A stretch of DNA of 64,000 nt from Polytrichum commune. Its lineage: Eukaryota; Streptophyta; Polytrichopsida; Polytrichales; Polytrichaceae. The stretch spans positions 39,804,001 through 39,868,000 of the forward strand of contig OX485806.1 in assembly GCA_950295325.1 (NCBI GenBank), written 5' to 3'. Made by a program: the position numbers and the translations under genes. This document shows, piece by piece, positions 12,425-23,675 of the stretch. Under the pieces are notes generated by a model. That model saw only the letters and a program-made list of their open reading frames with translations, was not told the origin of the DNA and did no database searches. Position 1 is the first letter of the stretch. Each line of letters opens with the position of its first letter.

Positions 12425-12780
12425 TATATATATATATATGCCTAAAAAAGGCAGTTCGACCATTCTCTTGTCTTTGTCTTCTCTTCCTCAAAAACAATTT
12501 CATTAAAATCTAATATAACAACATTTCTTTGCCATGGGCCCTTGCCTTTTTCTACTACAACACCTCGTTCGCCTCTCCCATCACAAAACCCATTGGACCA
12601 TGTCAGTGGATAATGTATGCCTTAACATATGTCTCCTAGGGACCTCGAACTCCATGGTGTCTCTGACATGTTTTCCTTGGTGGAAACCGCAGTGGTCCCG
12701 GGACAAGTTCATCAGCCAATCACAAATTTTACAAGGCCTTGGGACGACTTCATGGTCCATGGTGTAAACAACCCTTTTTA
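12425..12780 (+). repeat. Dispersed repeat, family J copy 1, with TATA-like head
   Basis: Begins with (TA)n at 12425-12440 and a pyrimidine-rich stretch (about 12460-12490), then ATGGGCCCTTGCCTTTTTCT. It ends with ATGGTCCATGGTGTAAACAA. The copy at 34640-35020 has the same order at roughly 80-85% identity by eye. Both copies keep an ATG-initiated frame (77 codons here, 105 there) that starts MGPCLFLL, but replacement changes are frequent and I see no domain. It could be a duplicated gene 5' end or, more simply, a transposable repeat. Confidence 0.6.
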
Positions 12781-13108
12781 CTAACCATGTGTTTTGTATC
12801 CTAGCAGGAAGTGGGTTAGTTGGAAAAAGAAATCATTTAAGAAGTCTCGTCTACCTTGTGTCCTCCCTTGTCAAATCATTCAGTGTTCACTGTCCTCTTT
12901 ATCAAGTCACAGTGAATTGGGTTTGTTGCAGTTGAACACTTCAATCGAATCATCATAATTGCCCTTGTAGGCAGCACAGTGCACTTCATCGAGTCTATCT
13001 CACATCTTATTACTCTTTATCTTAAACCCTCGAGATCGAGTCAAAATCGCATAAAAGGGTTCGGACGTATTCGAAATCGGCACCGTTCATTTGGTTGATC
13101 CGACCGTA

Positions 13109-13256
13109 CATAAGATTATTCAGATTCATAACAATGTTCTATGGGAATGACAATATTTCACATAATATTCCTCACATTCAGATTGATATATGGGAAATAT
13201 TATGTGGAATATTGTCAATCCCACAGGACATTGTTATGGATTTGAATAATCTTATG
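13109..13256. repeat. Near-perfect fold-back element, family G copy 2
   Basis: 148 bp: an arm of about 63 bases from CATAAGATTATTCAGATTCA, a loop of about 20 bases, then the inverted arm ending TTTGAATAATCTTATG. The arms pair with only scattered mismatches. If transcribed it would form one long hairpin. The copy at 2693-2839 is more diverged. Confidence 0.8.
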
Positions 13257-13799
13257 CATGGATGGAAGCTTTAGAGAGCAAGGATTGTTCACACAAATTT
13301 AAGCTATCCATGTGTTCAAAATCTTAAATTTTTTTTTGTTTAATTGTAAAACGTGTATACTAATCTTGTGTTTGATGTCATACTAAGAGAAGTGGGTGCA
13401 AGCTTTAAAATGTTTGCTTCTAGGCCTGTCAATTTATGATAAGGTGTAGCGAGCTTCATCATTTTTGATGCCAAGTTATAATCTTCGTGGGGGATTTTAG
13501 TGGGTCTCAAGCGATATAGAATTAGCACATGGCAAGTTTTTTTTCAAGAAACAATTTTTTATAAACCCATTCTTTGCAAAGAGCCCCCCCATAGGCTTCT
13601 CTGCAAAAGATAAGCCACCGTGGACCCACTTCATGTCTTTAGGGTTCACTATGCATGAAGGTTATTCGATGTTTCAAGAATAGATAGGTGCAAGTCTCGT
13701 TTGATTTCGTGTTTGAAGGAGAACAATGCTTGGTAGTTTTTTTGAAGCGTGTAGAAGGTCACTAAGACTTGAAAGAGGGGAAGCAAACTTTCATGGCCG

Positions 13800-14040
13800 G
13801 GTTATTAACTGACATTTATGTATATTTCAACACACCACTTGTCCAAAAATAACAGGGGATGTGTATTTGTGGGGACAAAATATCAAACGACAATAACAAA
13901 AACAATAACACAACAACATTCCATGTTTTCCAACCATCATATTCGTGTAGTCTTGCAATCTAGTGTACGTCATATCAATGGTTGGAATTATCCAAAATTC
14001 CTCCATAAATCCAAACAATCTTAATTCCTAGTTTGTTTCC
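13800..14040 (+). repeat. Dispersed repeat, family K copy 1
   Basis: Shares blocks such as CCACTTGTCCAAAAATAA, GTGTATTTGTGGGGACAAA and CTAGTGTACGTCATATCAAT with the reverse complement of 54800-55090. The match extends about 240 bp in the same order. Termini and class are unresolved. Confidence 0.65.
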
Positions 14041-15515
14041 CCACTGTAAGGATCGACTAGTGAAATTCTCGTTTTTTTTCTTCTTCTTTCTGCACTTGGA
14101 TGATGAAATGGATAAAGGAGTTTAATAAAAATAGGAAAATTACATAATTTGGGATTCACATATTTTGGAATTTAAAAATTTCAAGTTTGAGGTTCATATG
14201 CCTGTTCTAGAGGTGGTCAAAGTTCATTAATTGACCGGGTGATGAGTGTCTCTCATAATGGGCTTCATTGCCAATTTTGAAACATTTTGGGTTGGGGCGT
14301 TACCAACACCACTAAAAAAGGTTGGCCCAACTTAAGAAGTTCACTTTGCAATTGTTGGATCTTCTCAAATTTTAGTCAAATGGAAAGGTTTCTCTTCACA
14401 TATGTTCATAATGGAGTTGCTTTCCACATGCAAGTGGCTAATCGTAAAATATATTGATGACAGTGGGCTGAATTGCCTCAACATGAAGACTAGTATGAAA
14501 GTTCCAAGTTCGTCGGAATGCAACCCACATCAATGCAGGGTTAAAGGCCAAAGCTAGGATTACACTATACAAAGTTATAGGTTTTGAGTCCTTCGTAATG
14601 CATATTATACATGTTATTTAAGTAAAAACTAGATTAAATCCAAACCCATAATTATAACACATTTAATTCTGTCATTGGATCTTACGATAGAATTTTATAA
14701 TAAGACTTTTCTGATAGAATGTGTAGAGTTGATCATGATAGTATTATAGCAATTGTTTTAATTGTGTTTTTACTGCTCATCAAATATTTATACAAATTCA
14801 TCATCAAAGAATAGACATTAGATTTCTCTATCATATTTTAGTAACTAAGGATTCACATATTTAGAAGTGTATCGATAGATCGGCCGATAGAATTGAAACA
14901 ACTAAAAAGTATAGATTTTCAAAGTATGTCCAAATTTACTTAAATATGTCACATAGAGCAACACTTTCATTCTTTCCAACTTACAGGATGATGAGAAAAT
15001 TGAAATTTATCAAGATATGTTGAATTTTAAGGGCATGTGCAGAATCATTGCACACAAATGTACCCCTCATTCATCTACACTTCTACCACTTCAATATGGC
15101 ACTTGATAGTATGACAACCTTGATATAAGTTCACAAATTTGTAAATCAAAAGTTTTAGTTAAAACCTACCTTTATAACACAACCATGACATTTTCAATAG
15201 GACACTCATGGACTCCAATATGTCATATTATAGATGTAATAAATACATATATGATGGACCCCACACATGTATAAGTACATAATTAATATAAAATATATGT
15301 ATCTTTCACATATGAGATGTGGATAATTTTTTAATGTAGAATGATGTTAAAACATGAAAACTAAGGGAAGTAGGTTCTCTATCTCAAAATCTAATGAAGA
15401 GACCCATTAGCTTTTGTCTCTTTTGCAATAGTTTCTCACCTAAACCCTACACCAAGGTGCACGATATGTTTTCAAGCATTTTGAACTCAACAATTATCAT
15501 ATTGCTTTGGTATGC
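14041..15515. other. Gene-free AT-rich interval
   Basis: No supported gene or repeat. Confidence 0.5.
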
Positions 15516-15950
15516 ATATTGTTGGAAAGCTCTTGAAATTTCAGTTATTTGGGTGGTAGTTTTGTGCGATTCTGAGTTGTATTGGCATACTTATGAGCAT
15601 TGGAAGGAAAATTAAGTTTTTGTAGTTAATTTCTAAACAACGATCTATTTTTGCAAATTTTGAGGTTGATTACGATCCAATCTTCTTCATCTACACATTG
15701 TTGAAAGATTGTTGAAATCCCGCTTCTTTTGGTGCTAGTATGCCCAATCTTGAGATGTATTGGGAAAGTGTTGACTGGTTGAAGGTTTTTTGAGCTTTAG
15801 AAGTTGATTTCAAGACATCAATTTTTTTTTGCGCATTATGAGGTCAATATGATCCAATCTTTATGATATGTGTATTGTTTGCAAAAGCTACTAAAATAAC
15901 ACATCATTTGGTGGTAGTTTTTCTCATTCTTGAATTGTTTTGACAGAGGT
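15516..15950 (+). repeat. Degenerate tandem repeat, ~178 bp x 2.5
   Basis: Units start at 15516, 15695 and 15872 (ATATTGTTGGAAAGCT, ACATTGTTGAAAGATT, GTATTGTTTGCAAAAGCT). Each contains a TTTGG-GGTAGT or TTTTGGTGCTAGT motif. The first two units end with GATCCAATCTT. Divergence is high, so the duplication is old. Confidence 0.6.
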
Positions 15951-18366
15951 ATGACAATAATGGTGATGTACAAATTGTGCTTTGATGCTTTTATTCTGGT
16001 TGGGGGTTGTGAATGTCAAGATAGAAGTAGATGAGAAGAGAAAGAAGATAGATTTGACTCTTGAGGTGGCAACATCAGTGGTTTGTTGATTCCTTCTTCA
16101 AGTCTACAAAGATTTCATGAGAAAAATTGCATATTTGTAAAGACATTTTAAAAAAATGTTTATTTATATATGTGGCCAAATATCTAATGTGTGTTTTCAT
16201 GAAGTATCTTGTTATTATGACAAAGAGGTTCAATTTGTCATATTATTGAATATGTGACACCTCAATAGTTTCTCGTTTCCCAAACGTGCCATATTAAAGA
16301 AGTAGGATTGTAATGAAACCACTCAAGTTGACATCAAAATTAGATTAAAAAATCCACATGAGTGTGGGCTGATATTTAAAGACATGGCAAAGGATTAAAG
16401 CTTGTTTAATTTGCCAAAAAGAAAAGAGAAAGGAAAGAGTGTTAAAGACCTGAGTGGAGATCATTTTGAGATGGATTATTCACAAATATGACGAGGATGA
16501 GTTACTATCTTAGTTTGGATGGATGAGAGGCAACCCAATCACAACAATTTTTCTTGACCATTTTATGGTGCTGATTAATTTTGATTTGAAATTATCCCAC
16601 TCTTAGGGTGGTCTCTACACAACTTTGTCAAACAAGCTATTTATTTTGATATTAATATTTGGAAAATACGATTCTCTACGAGGTTTTTGTATTTCTTTAC
16701 AAATAGAAGTTCTTTAGACAATTTTGTTTCAAGCAAATTTCAACAAATCCCCAAATAGTCTAATAGCCACCGAAACTGTCCTAGAATCTTGGTAACTATA
16801 ACATGGTGCATATATCACATTTATTTCCTTCAATTTGTGTTGATAGTGTTGCCAACAAGCTTCGGAATATTATGCTTTGCTTCCCAGTCAATCCCAAAGA
16901 TTCAAGTTAAAGCAATTTCTACTTGTTCATTCAACACTAAATTAGTTCCTAAAATATATGACACTTATGATGGTTCACCAATGCCTCTTTCCTCCTCCCT
17001 TTTTTGCTCACTTATAACTCCGATTTCGTTGGCTTTCATTGGCTTTCGTTGGCAAATACTATAACATGGTGTCACTCACATTGGCTTGGGGTTTGTGGCA
17101 TCTAGTATGTAAAGTCATCCATTTGTGAGTGGAAACAAATCCCCTACAAGGTTGAGGTCACTCACATTTGATAAGTTTGGCCTGCCCCAATTTCCAAAGG
17201 CCATCTGCTTAATTAAGAGGGTGCAGATTGGCTTATTACTACTAGGGCTTCCACCGTCCACGTCGACTTAATAGGACTATGGCGAAGTACTAGTGTTTGG
17301 TGGAGACCTAAGTTATTGATTTAATGTGTCCACCTCATAGGGAAGGTTGCATTCAAGGACTTTAATTCAAATCACGCCACGTTGATAAACACTTGAGTTG
17401 CTTCTCCTTGCCCCGGGCTTAATCACTTCTTCATTTGGTTGGGCCCCGCCCCTTCCATGCTTCCTTCACTGCACGGTCTTCTTATCCGCACTTCCTTGGG
17501 AATTCCTCCTCATTGGGAACCAATGTGACAATACCTGATCATAATTGCAAATATTCAAGTTGACATCACTTTCATTATTCCTAAGTTAATTGATGGAGTT
17601 CCTTCACATGCCAAAGGAGCTAAATGACTTAAGTGATTGGGCACTTAATGGCTTAAGTGACTGGGTATTTTCACATTGGTTACCAACGAGGAAGAGTTCC
17701 TATGCAGGTGCGAGCAAGAAGACCAAACGATGAAGGAGGCATGGGAAAGATGGGCCCAACCGAACGAAGATGTGACCTAACCCGGGGCCTTCTCCTCTTC
17801 CTTACGAATATGTATTAGATTGCACTCAACATCAAACCGAATAGCTTTTTTTTGACTCTTGATGATGGTCGAGACTCGTATCTAATCCTGGGTAAGTTAA
17901 TGCACACATAGTTGAAATTAAAAGTGATGTATCTGCCTGCTGTGTGACAAAACCTACCTCAACAAAACAATAGGATTTTAAGTCACCCTACATAGATAGA
18001 TAGAAAGATAGAAACTCCGGTCCCTTTTTAGCAAGGGGCCGGCGTGAATAAAGTGTCTGTCCGTTCGTCACCCTGCGTACTAACAATGGAGCTCCACATA
18101 GGGGGTAAGTTGGCACTTGACTTTCAAAGGCCCTAGCTACAATGTTTTGTCTAATTAGTGTGGGTGGGAAATTTATGTGGTTTTATGCAATTTTGATGCC
18201 CCTAGATAGGTTCTTTGATACCATTATCGATGTTGATTATCGATACCATGCATTCACCTATATACCAACCCAACATTGGACAAATGCTACCCTCGACAAA
18301 ACCACAACAAAGTTGTAGGCTGCCCCGCGCACAATAATCATGGCGAAGCTTGCTCGTTGTACCCAT
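15951..18366. other. Gene-free interval
   Basis: AT-rich with short frames. A 91-codon frame at 16789-17064 opens with GTG and has no recognisable motif. A short GATA-like tract lies near 17995-18010. Nothing else is supported. Confidence 0.5.
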
Positions 18367-18593
18367 CAATGATCAGGAAGAATTTTGGGCATAATCGGTT
18401 GAGATCCTAGTGTTTGCAAGTCCAACCGGTTACATGTTGACATCCTCCGGTTTTCCTTTATTAAATTGGGGTATATTCTATAAATTCCTCTAATACGATC
18501 GGTAATTTTCCTGCAGTCTCAAACTTCAACCGGTTCATTTCTCAAACTCAACCGGTCCATTTATAACTAACTACCGGTTCTCCCCGATCATTG
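18367..18593 (+). mobile_element. hAT-like MITE, CCGGTT family (B) copy 1
   Basis: A 227-bp element starting CAATGATCAGGAAGAATTTT and ending in the complement of CAATGATCGGGGAGAACC. It is flanked by GTACCCAT (18359-18366) and GCACCCAT (18594-18601), an 8-bp duplication with one mismatch, typical of hAT elements. The interior carries several CCGGTT motifs (around 18427, 18531, 18551 and 18573). Four other copies lie in the window. Confidence 0.8.
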
Positions 18594-18689
18594 GCACCCA
18601 TAGGGGAGGGAAGGGGAGGGAAGTTGAGACTTGACTTTTGAAGGCCAAATGCAAATGCAAATGAAGATGGAGCTTGAATATCCTCAGAG

Positions 18690-20381
18690 CAATTAGATGG
18701 TTAGTGACTTAGTAGTGGTGGGCAATGAATGCCGGGGTAATGGGGGGGTCAGGAAAGGGGCAGGCCCCCTCCACTCTGCCGCCTCCACCAAACTACCTTC
18801 ATTGCACCTCCTCCCTCGCCTCGCCTCGCCTCGCCTCGCTCATCGCCTCTCGCTTGCACCGCTCGAGCTCAACATCATAATCCCTCGCTCCACTTCCCAA
18901 GCCTCCATCGCCATCGCCACTGTCGTCCACGCAGTGCAGCCCAGCCTGCCCTGCCTCTGCACCATCGCCTTCTTGCTGCACCGCTCCCAAAATTTCAAGC
19001 CCCGTAACCTCAGATCGGGTCAGATCAGGCTGGGCGGCGGAGCTGCTGCTCTAGCTTAGTTCGCTCGTTCTCCGCTTCAGATCAAGCGCTAGAGCTCTAG
19101 TAGTCGCCGGGTCCGGAGTCTACGAGGTGTGCGCCAGCTGCATTGCCCTGCTCTGGTTTGAGAGTACTGCTGAGCTTCACGGGTTCAAGGGTGAAGGTCG
19201 CTGGCGACCTGCATTGCCGTCTAGCATGATAGATTAGTCGACCCATTGTGTGTATATACAGGGTGTTGTGTGTTTTCTTGTGTATAGGTTGGAGCTGATT
19301 CAATGGGGCTGCTGCTGCTGCTGCAGCGTTGGCATTGAGGTTTTTGGGGGCTGCAGCTAGCCTGGCTAAGTTGAAGAAGCTATCATGTATTGTGTGTCGT
19401 CGTTGCTGCAGTTGATCATCTTCTTCCTGGCCGTGTTGTTGGTGGAGCTTCTTGCGCCAGTTTCTTCCTGGCCCTGCAGCAGGCTGGCGACCTTTCTCAT
19501 CCGGCGATGCTAGCTCCGGCAGTTGAGGTTAGGTGGTAGTAGTTCAGCGTCGGTGAACTGGTGCGTGCAGGCAGTGACGACGGTTTCTGCATTCGAGCTG
19601 GTCTTTGAGCTCAAGAATGCACTCCTGTTATATATCATGATAGTGGACCGACTCACTGCAGAAGCAGGGGCGGAGGGTTAGGCTAGCTGGCACCCACATC
19701 AACAACAGACTCCTCGACATCATCAGGATAATATTTACAATGACATTATGCATGGAGCTACTTTGACGAGCTGGCTGCAGGTAAATGGAGACGTCGGTGG
19801 CCGCGTCGATGGGTGAGGACTGCAGTAGTACTAGCGACGTCGCATGGAGGTCTTTCTTATCTGGAGAAGTGGATCAGGCGAAGCTACAACATCATCACCA
19901 GTAGGAACTATGTATGTAACAGTCGCCGCAACATCGGCCGCCAACACCGTTTTCTAGGCACTGGAGGGAATGTTGATGTTCAGGTTGAACTGGAAGTTGG
20001 TATACTACTTCGAGTTGGTCTGCATGTAGTTACAGATCATTAACACATTGAAGCAGCATTTCCGGCCTGGTGGACCCAAAGGAAGCTGGGAGCAGCTTGT
20101 CGACAACATCGGGAGGCGCAATATCCATGAAACAGTCGCAACATCCATCTCAGATTACATCGACGTCAGGAGCAGGGGATGAATATTGTTGAGGTTTGAG
20201 GCTATAATATTACGTCAATGAGTGTTGATGCAGACTAGTTGATCAGAGATAGTCGCATAGTTAGTCAATATTGCGTTGCATTGCATTGCACACCTACCCA
20301 AAGGGCGGTGGAGTGTTGTGTTGTGTTAGGGTTTTTTGGTGTGGGGGTAGAGTTGGTTCAGAGAGCTTGGTGTGGTTGACA
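18690..20381 (+). promoter_or_regulatory. GC-richer putative promoter and 5' leader of the ABCG gene
   Basis: Base composition changes sharply from AT-rich intergenic DNA to a GC-richer stretch with a CT-rich block (CCTCGCCTCGCCTCGCCTCG at 18817-18836). CTG-rich runs follow (19306-19330), then the ABCG start codon. A TATATA at 19253-19258 is a possible core promoter. Many upstream ATGs lie between 18697 and 20381, so an unspliced leader over the whole stretch would translate poorly. A start site close to the gene, or 5'-UTR introns, is more likely. A 120-codon frame at 18697-19059 is low-complexity (Ser/Leu/Arg/Ala) and is treated as leader sequence. Confidence 0.45.
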
Positions 20382-22478
20382 ATGGATTTCGAGAGGCGGC
20401 GGGAGGGGCCCCGCAACAACCAGGTGGTGTGTTGCTGCACAGGGGTGTGCACAGGGATAAAGAGTAACCGGCACGGTCATGTGAAAGCATCCCAGGTGGG
20501 GAACTACATGCCAGCAGCCTCATCGCCATCGCCTTCACCCTCCCGCTCGAAATCCTATCTGCTTGAGCTTCGTGACCTGAGCTACAAGATTGTGAACAAA
20601 AAGATGGACAAGGGACAGGCACCAAGAGGTGCATTGGGGCTTTTGAAAGGCGACTCGGCTGCACTGAGCCCCTTCAATGCCAAACCTTCGCAGTACATTC
20701 TGAAGCACATCAGCTGCGAGGCTAGGCCAGGTGAGCTTCTGGCAGTGGCCGGGCCAAGCGGCGCGGGGAAGTCGACATTGCTTGAAGTTCTCGCAGGGAG
20801 GATTAGGCCAAGCTCACCTTCAAGTAGCATTCTGGTAAACGGACAACCGATGGACAGACAACATTTTCGCAGGATCAGTGGCTATGTGATGCAAGATGAC
20901 GCACTCTTTCCCATGCTCACTGTGCGGGAGACTTTGTTGTATTCCGCAAGGCTGAGGTTACCTGCCGCAGTGCCAATGACGGAAAAAATCTCTCGAGTGG
21001 AGGCTTTGATGGCGGAGCTTGGGTTAAGCCATGTCGCAGGGACGAGGATTGGAAACGAAAGTATCCGAGGTGTGTCTGGAGGTGAGAGACGAAGAGTTTC
21101 CATTGGTGTGGATGTGATACATGACCCTGCGGTTTTGATTCTCGATGAGCCAACTTCAGGGTTAGACTCCGCAGCAGCGTTGCATGTGTGCAGCATGTTA
21201 CGAGGGATGGCAGTCTCACATAAGCGCACCATCATCTTGAGCATTCATCAGCCAGGGTACCGAATTTTGCAGCTCTTCCATGCAGTGTTGCTCCTTGCAC
21301 AAGGAGCAGTGGTGCATCATGGCAGCTTGGAGCTTTTGTCGCAGCGGTTGGCCGCTTCAGGACACCATATCCCGCCGCAGGTTAATGTGTTGGAGTATGC
21401 CATCGATTCAATCGACTCACTCGACACTGACCGGAGCTCCATCTTCTCTGTCAGAGGGAAAACCGATTTGCCAGTGCTCACGTTGCAGGAGCTTTTCGAG
21501 CTTGATCCTACAAGAGCTCATGGCCATGTCGATATTGGCGATGGAGGGTCATCACAAGACCTCGAAAGCGCAGGGCAAACTTCACCTTCCCGCAGCAATT
21601 TGGATGACACGGAGAATGATAAGGTGCATTTTGCCAATAGCGGAGGGCAGGAGATTATGATTCTCGGGCATCGGTTCATTAAGAATATCATCCGAACAAG
21701 GCAACTCCTGTTAGCGAGGACGATCCAAGCGGTTGGTGCAGGGTTCGGACTCGGTACCATCTACTTGCACATGGGATATGGAACTCCAGGCATGCAGAAA
21801 CGAGTTGGCTTCCTTGCTTTTACCTTAACCTTCCTCCTCACATCCAGCATTGAAGTCCTCCCAATCTTTCTAGAAGAGCGTAACATCCTTGCTCGCGAAA
21901 CGTCACGAGGAGCCTACAGGGTTTCATCATACGTTCTTTCAAGCACTTTGGTTTTTCTACCCTTCCTCTTCCTGATTGCGGTCATGTACGCAGTACCCGT
22001 ATACTACTTGGTAGGTTTAGCACCGCAAAGCTCAGCCTTTCTTTTCTTCTTGCTCATCATCTGGCTTATCCTCGTCACAGCGAACTCCTTCGTCTCTTTC
22101 TTCTCTGCACTGGTTTCCAACTTCATCATGGGGAACACCATTGTCACAGGGGTCATGGGAGCATTCTTCCTATTCTCGGGCTACTTCATTGCGAAGGATT
22201 ATATGCCGAAGTACTGGCTGTTTTTGCATTACTTGTCATTGTTCAAATATCCGTTGGACTCGTTGCTGATCAATGAGTATTCTTATGTTGCGGATAAGTG
22301 TTTCGGGCCGGACTATGGTGGCCACTGCTTCATCACGGGGCAGAATGTGCTGGAGAGCATGTTTCTGGACAAGGAGAACAAGTGGGTGAACGTGGGGATC
22401 ATGGCAGGGTTTGCCGTTGCCTACCGAATTTTCTGTTTCATTGCGTTGCATTACAAGCTCGTGAAGAGGCGACGGTGA
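20382..22478 (+). CDS. ABCG-family (WBC) half-size ABC transporter, ABCG5-like
   Basis: A 698-residue half-transporter with one nucleotide-binding domain followed by one membrane domain, the ABCG order. It would act as a dimer at the plasma membrane, exporting lipids, cuticle precursors or hormones. Visible motifs: Walker A GPSGAGKS (124-131), Q-loop at Gln171, signature VSGGE (231-235), Walker B VLILDEP with Glu256 (251-257), and the H-loop His289. A Ser/Asp-rich linker (about 345-420) precedes roughly six membrane segments (about 443-463, 475-495, 520-545, 553-575, 583-605, 672-692). All catalytic residues are present. The start is the ATG in GACAATGG, a strong plant context; the frame is open further upstream but has no earlier ATG. 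The gene has no intron, as I recall for Arabidopsis ABCG5, which it resembles most (for example FLFSGYF and VSSYVL). The N-terminus is Cys-rich and variable. The ABCG family is certain; the subgroup is an inference and the substrate is unknown. Confidence 0.95.
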   Translation: MDFERRREGPRNNQVVCCCTGVCTGIKSNRHGHVKASQVGNYMPAASSPSPSPSRSKSYLLELRDLSYKIVNKKMDKGQAPRGALGLLKGDSAALSPFNAKPSQYILKHISCEARPGELLAVAGPSGAGKSTLLEVLAGRIRPSSPSSSILVNGQPMDRQHFRRISGYVMQDDALFPMLTVRETLLYSARLRLPAAVPMTEKISRVEALMAELGLSHVAGTRIGNESIRGVSGGERRRVSIGVDVIHDPAVLILDEPTSGLDSAAALHVCSMLRGMAVSHKRTIILSIHQPGYRILQLFHAVLLLAQGAVVHHGSLELLSQRLAASGHHIPPQVNVLEYAIDSIDSLDTDRSSIFSVRGKTDLPVLTLQELFELDPTRAHGHVDIGDGGSSQDLESAGQTSPSRSNLDDTENDKVHFANSGGQEIMILGHRFIKNIIRTRQLLLARTIQAVGAGFGLGTIYLHMGYGTPGMQKRVGFLAFTLTFLLTSSIEVLPIFLEERNILARETSRGAYRVSSYVLSSTLVFLPFLFLIAVMYAVPVYYLVGLAPQSSAFLFFLLIIWLILVTANSFVSFFSALVSNFIMGNTIVTGVMGAFFLFSGYFIAKDYMPKYWLFLHYLSLFKYPLDSLLINEYSYVADKCFGPDYGGHCFITGQNVLESMFLDKENKWVNVGIMAGFAVAYRIFCFIALHYKLVKRRR

Positions 22479-22521
22479 CGCATGCATGCAGCATTAAAGC
22501 GGCAGTAGCAGTTAAAGTTAC

Positions 22522-22560
<39 letters not shown>
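22522..22560. repeat. (TAG)n / (AGT)n microsatellite in the ABCG 3' UTR
   Basis: About 13 trinucleotide units, starting roughly 45 bases after the ABCG stop codon. Confidence 0.9.
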
Positions 22561-22714
22561 TCAAAGTTGTCGATTGAAAGAAAGAAAGAGAAAGGCAGGT
22601 CGCACAACAAAATCAGTACCGATCATTACCACGAAACAGAATTATCATGATTATCCACTTCTCAATGTGTGTCAGGCTTAACACCCTCAAGGGGTGTCCT
22701 GGTGCGGGATTAGC

Positions 22715-22755
22715 AATAAAGTGTCAATTTGTTCATTTTGTTCAAAAGTAATAAA
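22715..22755 (+). terminator. Polyadenylation signals of the ABCG gene
   Basis: Two AATAAA hexamers, 22715-22720 and 22750-22755, lie 237 and 272 bases after the stop codon, followed by T-rich sequence. They would give a 3' UTR of roughly 260-300 bases. Confidence 0.6.
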
Positions 22756-22819
22756 ACGAAATTCTTCATCCCGGAGCGTCGATCAGACGTGTTGATCGAT
22801 CAAGGTATATTTGTACGAG

Positions 22820-23300
22820 GACTGTATGTAGTTATCCTCAATCCAGCCAAAGGCCTGCAGCATGAGCTCAAACCCTAACTCATAACATACACCCCAGGGC
22901 ATGGATCAAGCCTTGTATGATTATGTTATCCATCAGCCATCGCCATCGCCATCGCCATCGCCATCGCCAGCAGCTTCTTCAATTGCAGCAACTTCAAACG
23001 TCGCAAAACTCATGACTGTATGTTATCCTCTTTCAGCTATAGCCAGTTTCTTCGAAGTTCCCTTGCAACAACTCTCAACCCTAAACCCATAATCTACACA
23101 AAATTGAACTCATGAACTATCCGATCTATGATCGAGTAAGATCGGACGGTGGATTCAGAAGCATCTTCGACCAGGCTTTCCTCTCGGTACCACTACTGTA
23201 TGTTATCCTCAATCCTCCAGGCATAGCCAGCTTCGACTTCCAAGACCAACTCCACCCCTCCCTCACCGCAACTCCAAACCCTAAACCCATAATATACTAG
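22820..23300 (+). repeat. Degenerate duplicated block downstream of ABCG, with (CCATCG)n
   Basis: A segment beginning CTGTATGT(A/T)ATCCTC recurs at about 22820, 23016 and 23198. The last two are followed by ATAGCCAG and by AACCCTAAACCCATAAT before about 23100 and 23295. A (CCATCG)n tract lies at 22937-22968. A 63-codon frame over the tract (22901-23092) translates to Ser-Pro repeats and is not supported as a gene. Confidence 0.55.
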
Positions 23301-23675
23301 CATTGTACACCACAGCAATTTCGTGCAGAATCATCCAATACATGCTCAATCCCTGAAGTGAATGAAAAAGGACATGAAAAAGGACTTGAACCCCAATCGA
23401 GTACCAGGCATACGCATGCATAGCCATGCACATGGAGCCAACCGTGATGGTACTAATCCCAGTGGATGGTTGAAGATGTGAGAGTACCATAACCAAGAGC
23501 GTAATGAATGAACTTGATGGAGCTCAAGTTCTGTGAAGATGTCCACACACCTCCATCACTCCTCGTCAAATTAATGTTCGTGGAGAGGGTGGGGAGGAAT
23601 TAATTGGCCGCATAAGTACTTACACTAAGGTAGACGTGCCTAAATCAAACATAGCATTAATCTGGACACCTACAT

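Noticed and set aside
16789-17064. 91-codon hydrophobic frame
   Set aside because: Starts with GTG, lies in AT-rich DNA, and no family is recognised.
18697-19059. 120-codon ATG frame upstream of ABCG
   Set aside because: Translation of CT-rich low-complexity DNA (Ser/Leu/Ala/Arg); no domain; more likely leader sequence.
20271-20381. 37-codon N-terminal extension of the ABCG transporter
   Set aside because: The extended frame begins at TTG, contains no ATG and translates to unlikely sequence. The ATG at 20382 has strong context.
20326-22487. Minus-strand and alternative-frame ORFs over the ABCG gene
   Set aside because: Antisense and out-of-frame shadows of a conserved coding region, with no motifs of their own.
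22298-22681. 127-codon frame overlapping the ABCG 3' end
   Set aside because: Runs through the (TAG)n microsatellite as a poly-Val tract; out of frame with ABCG.
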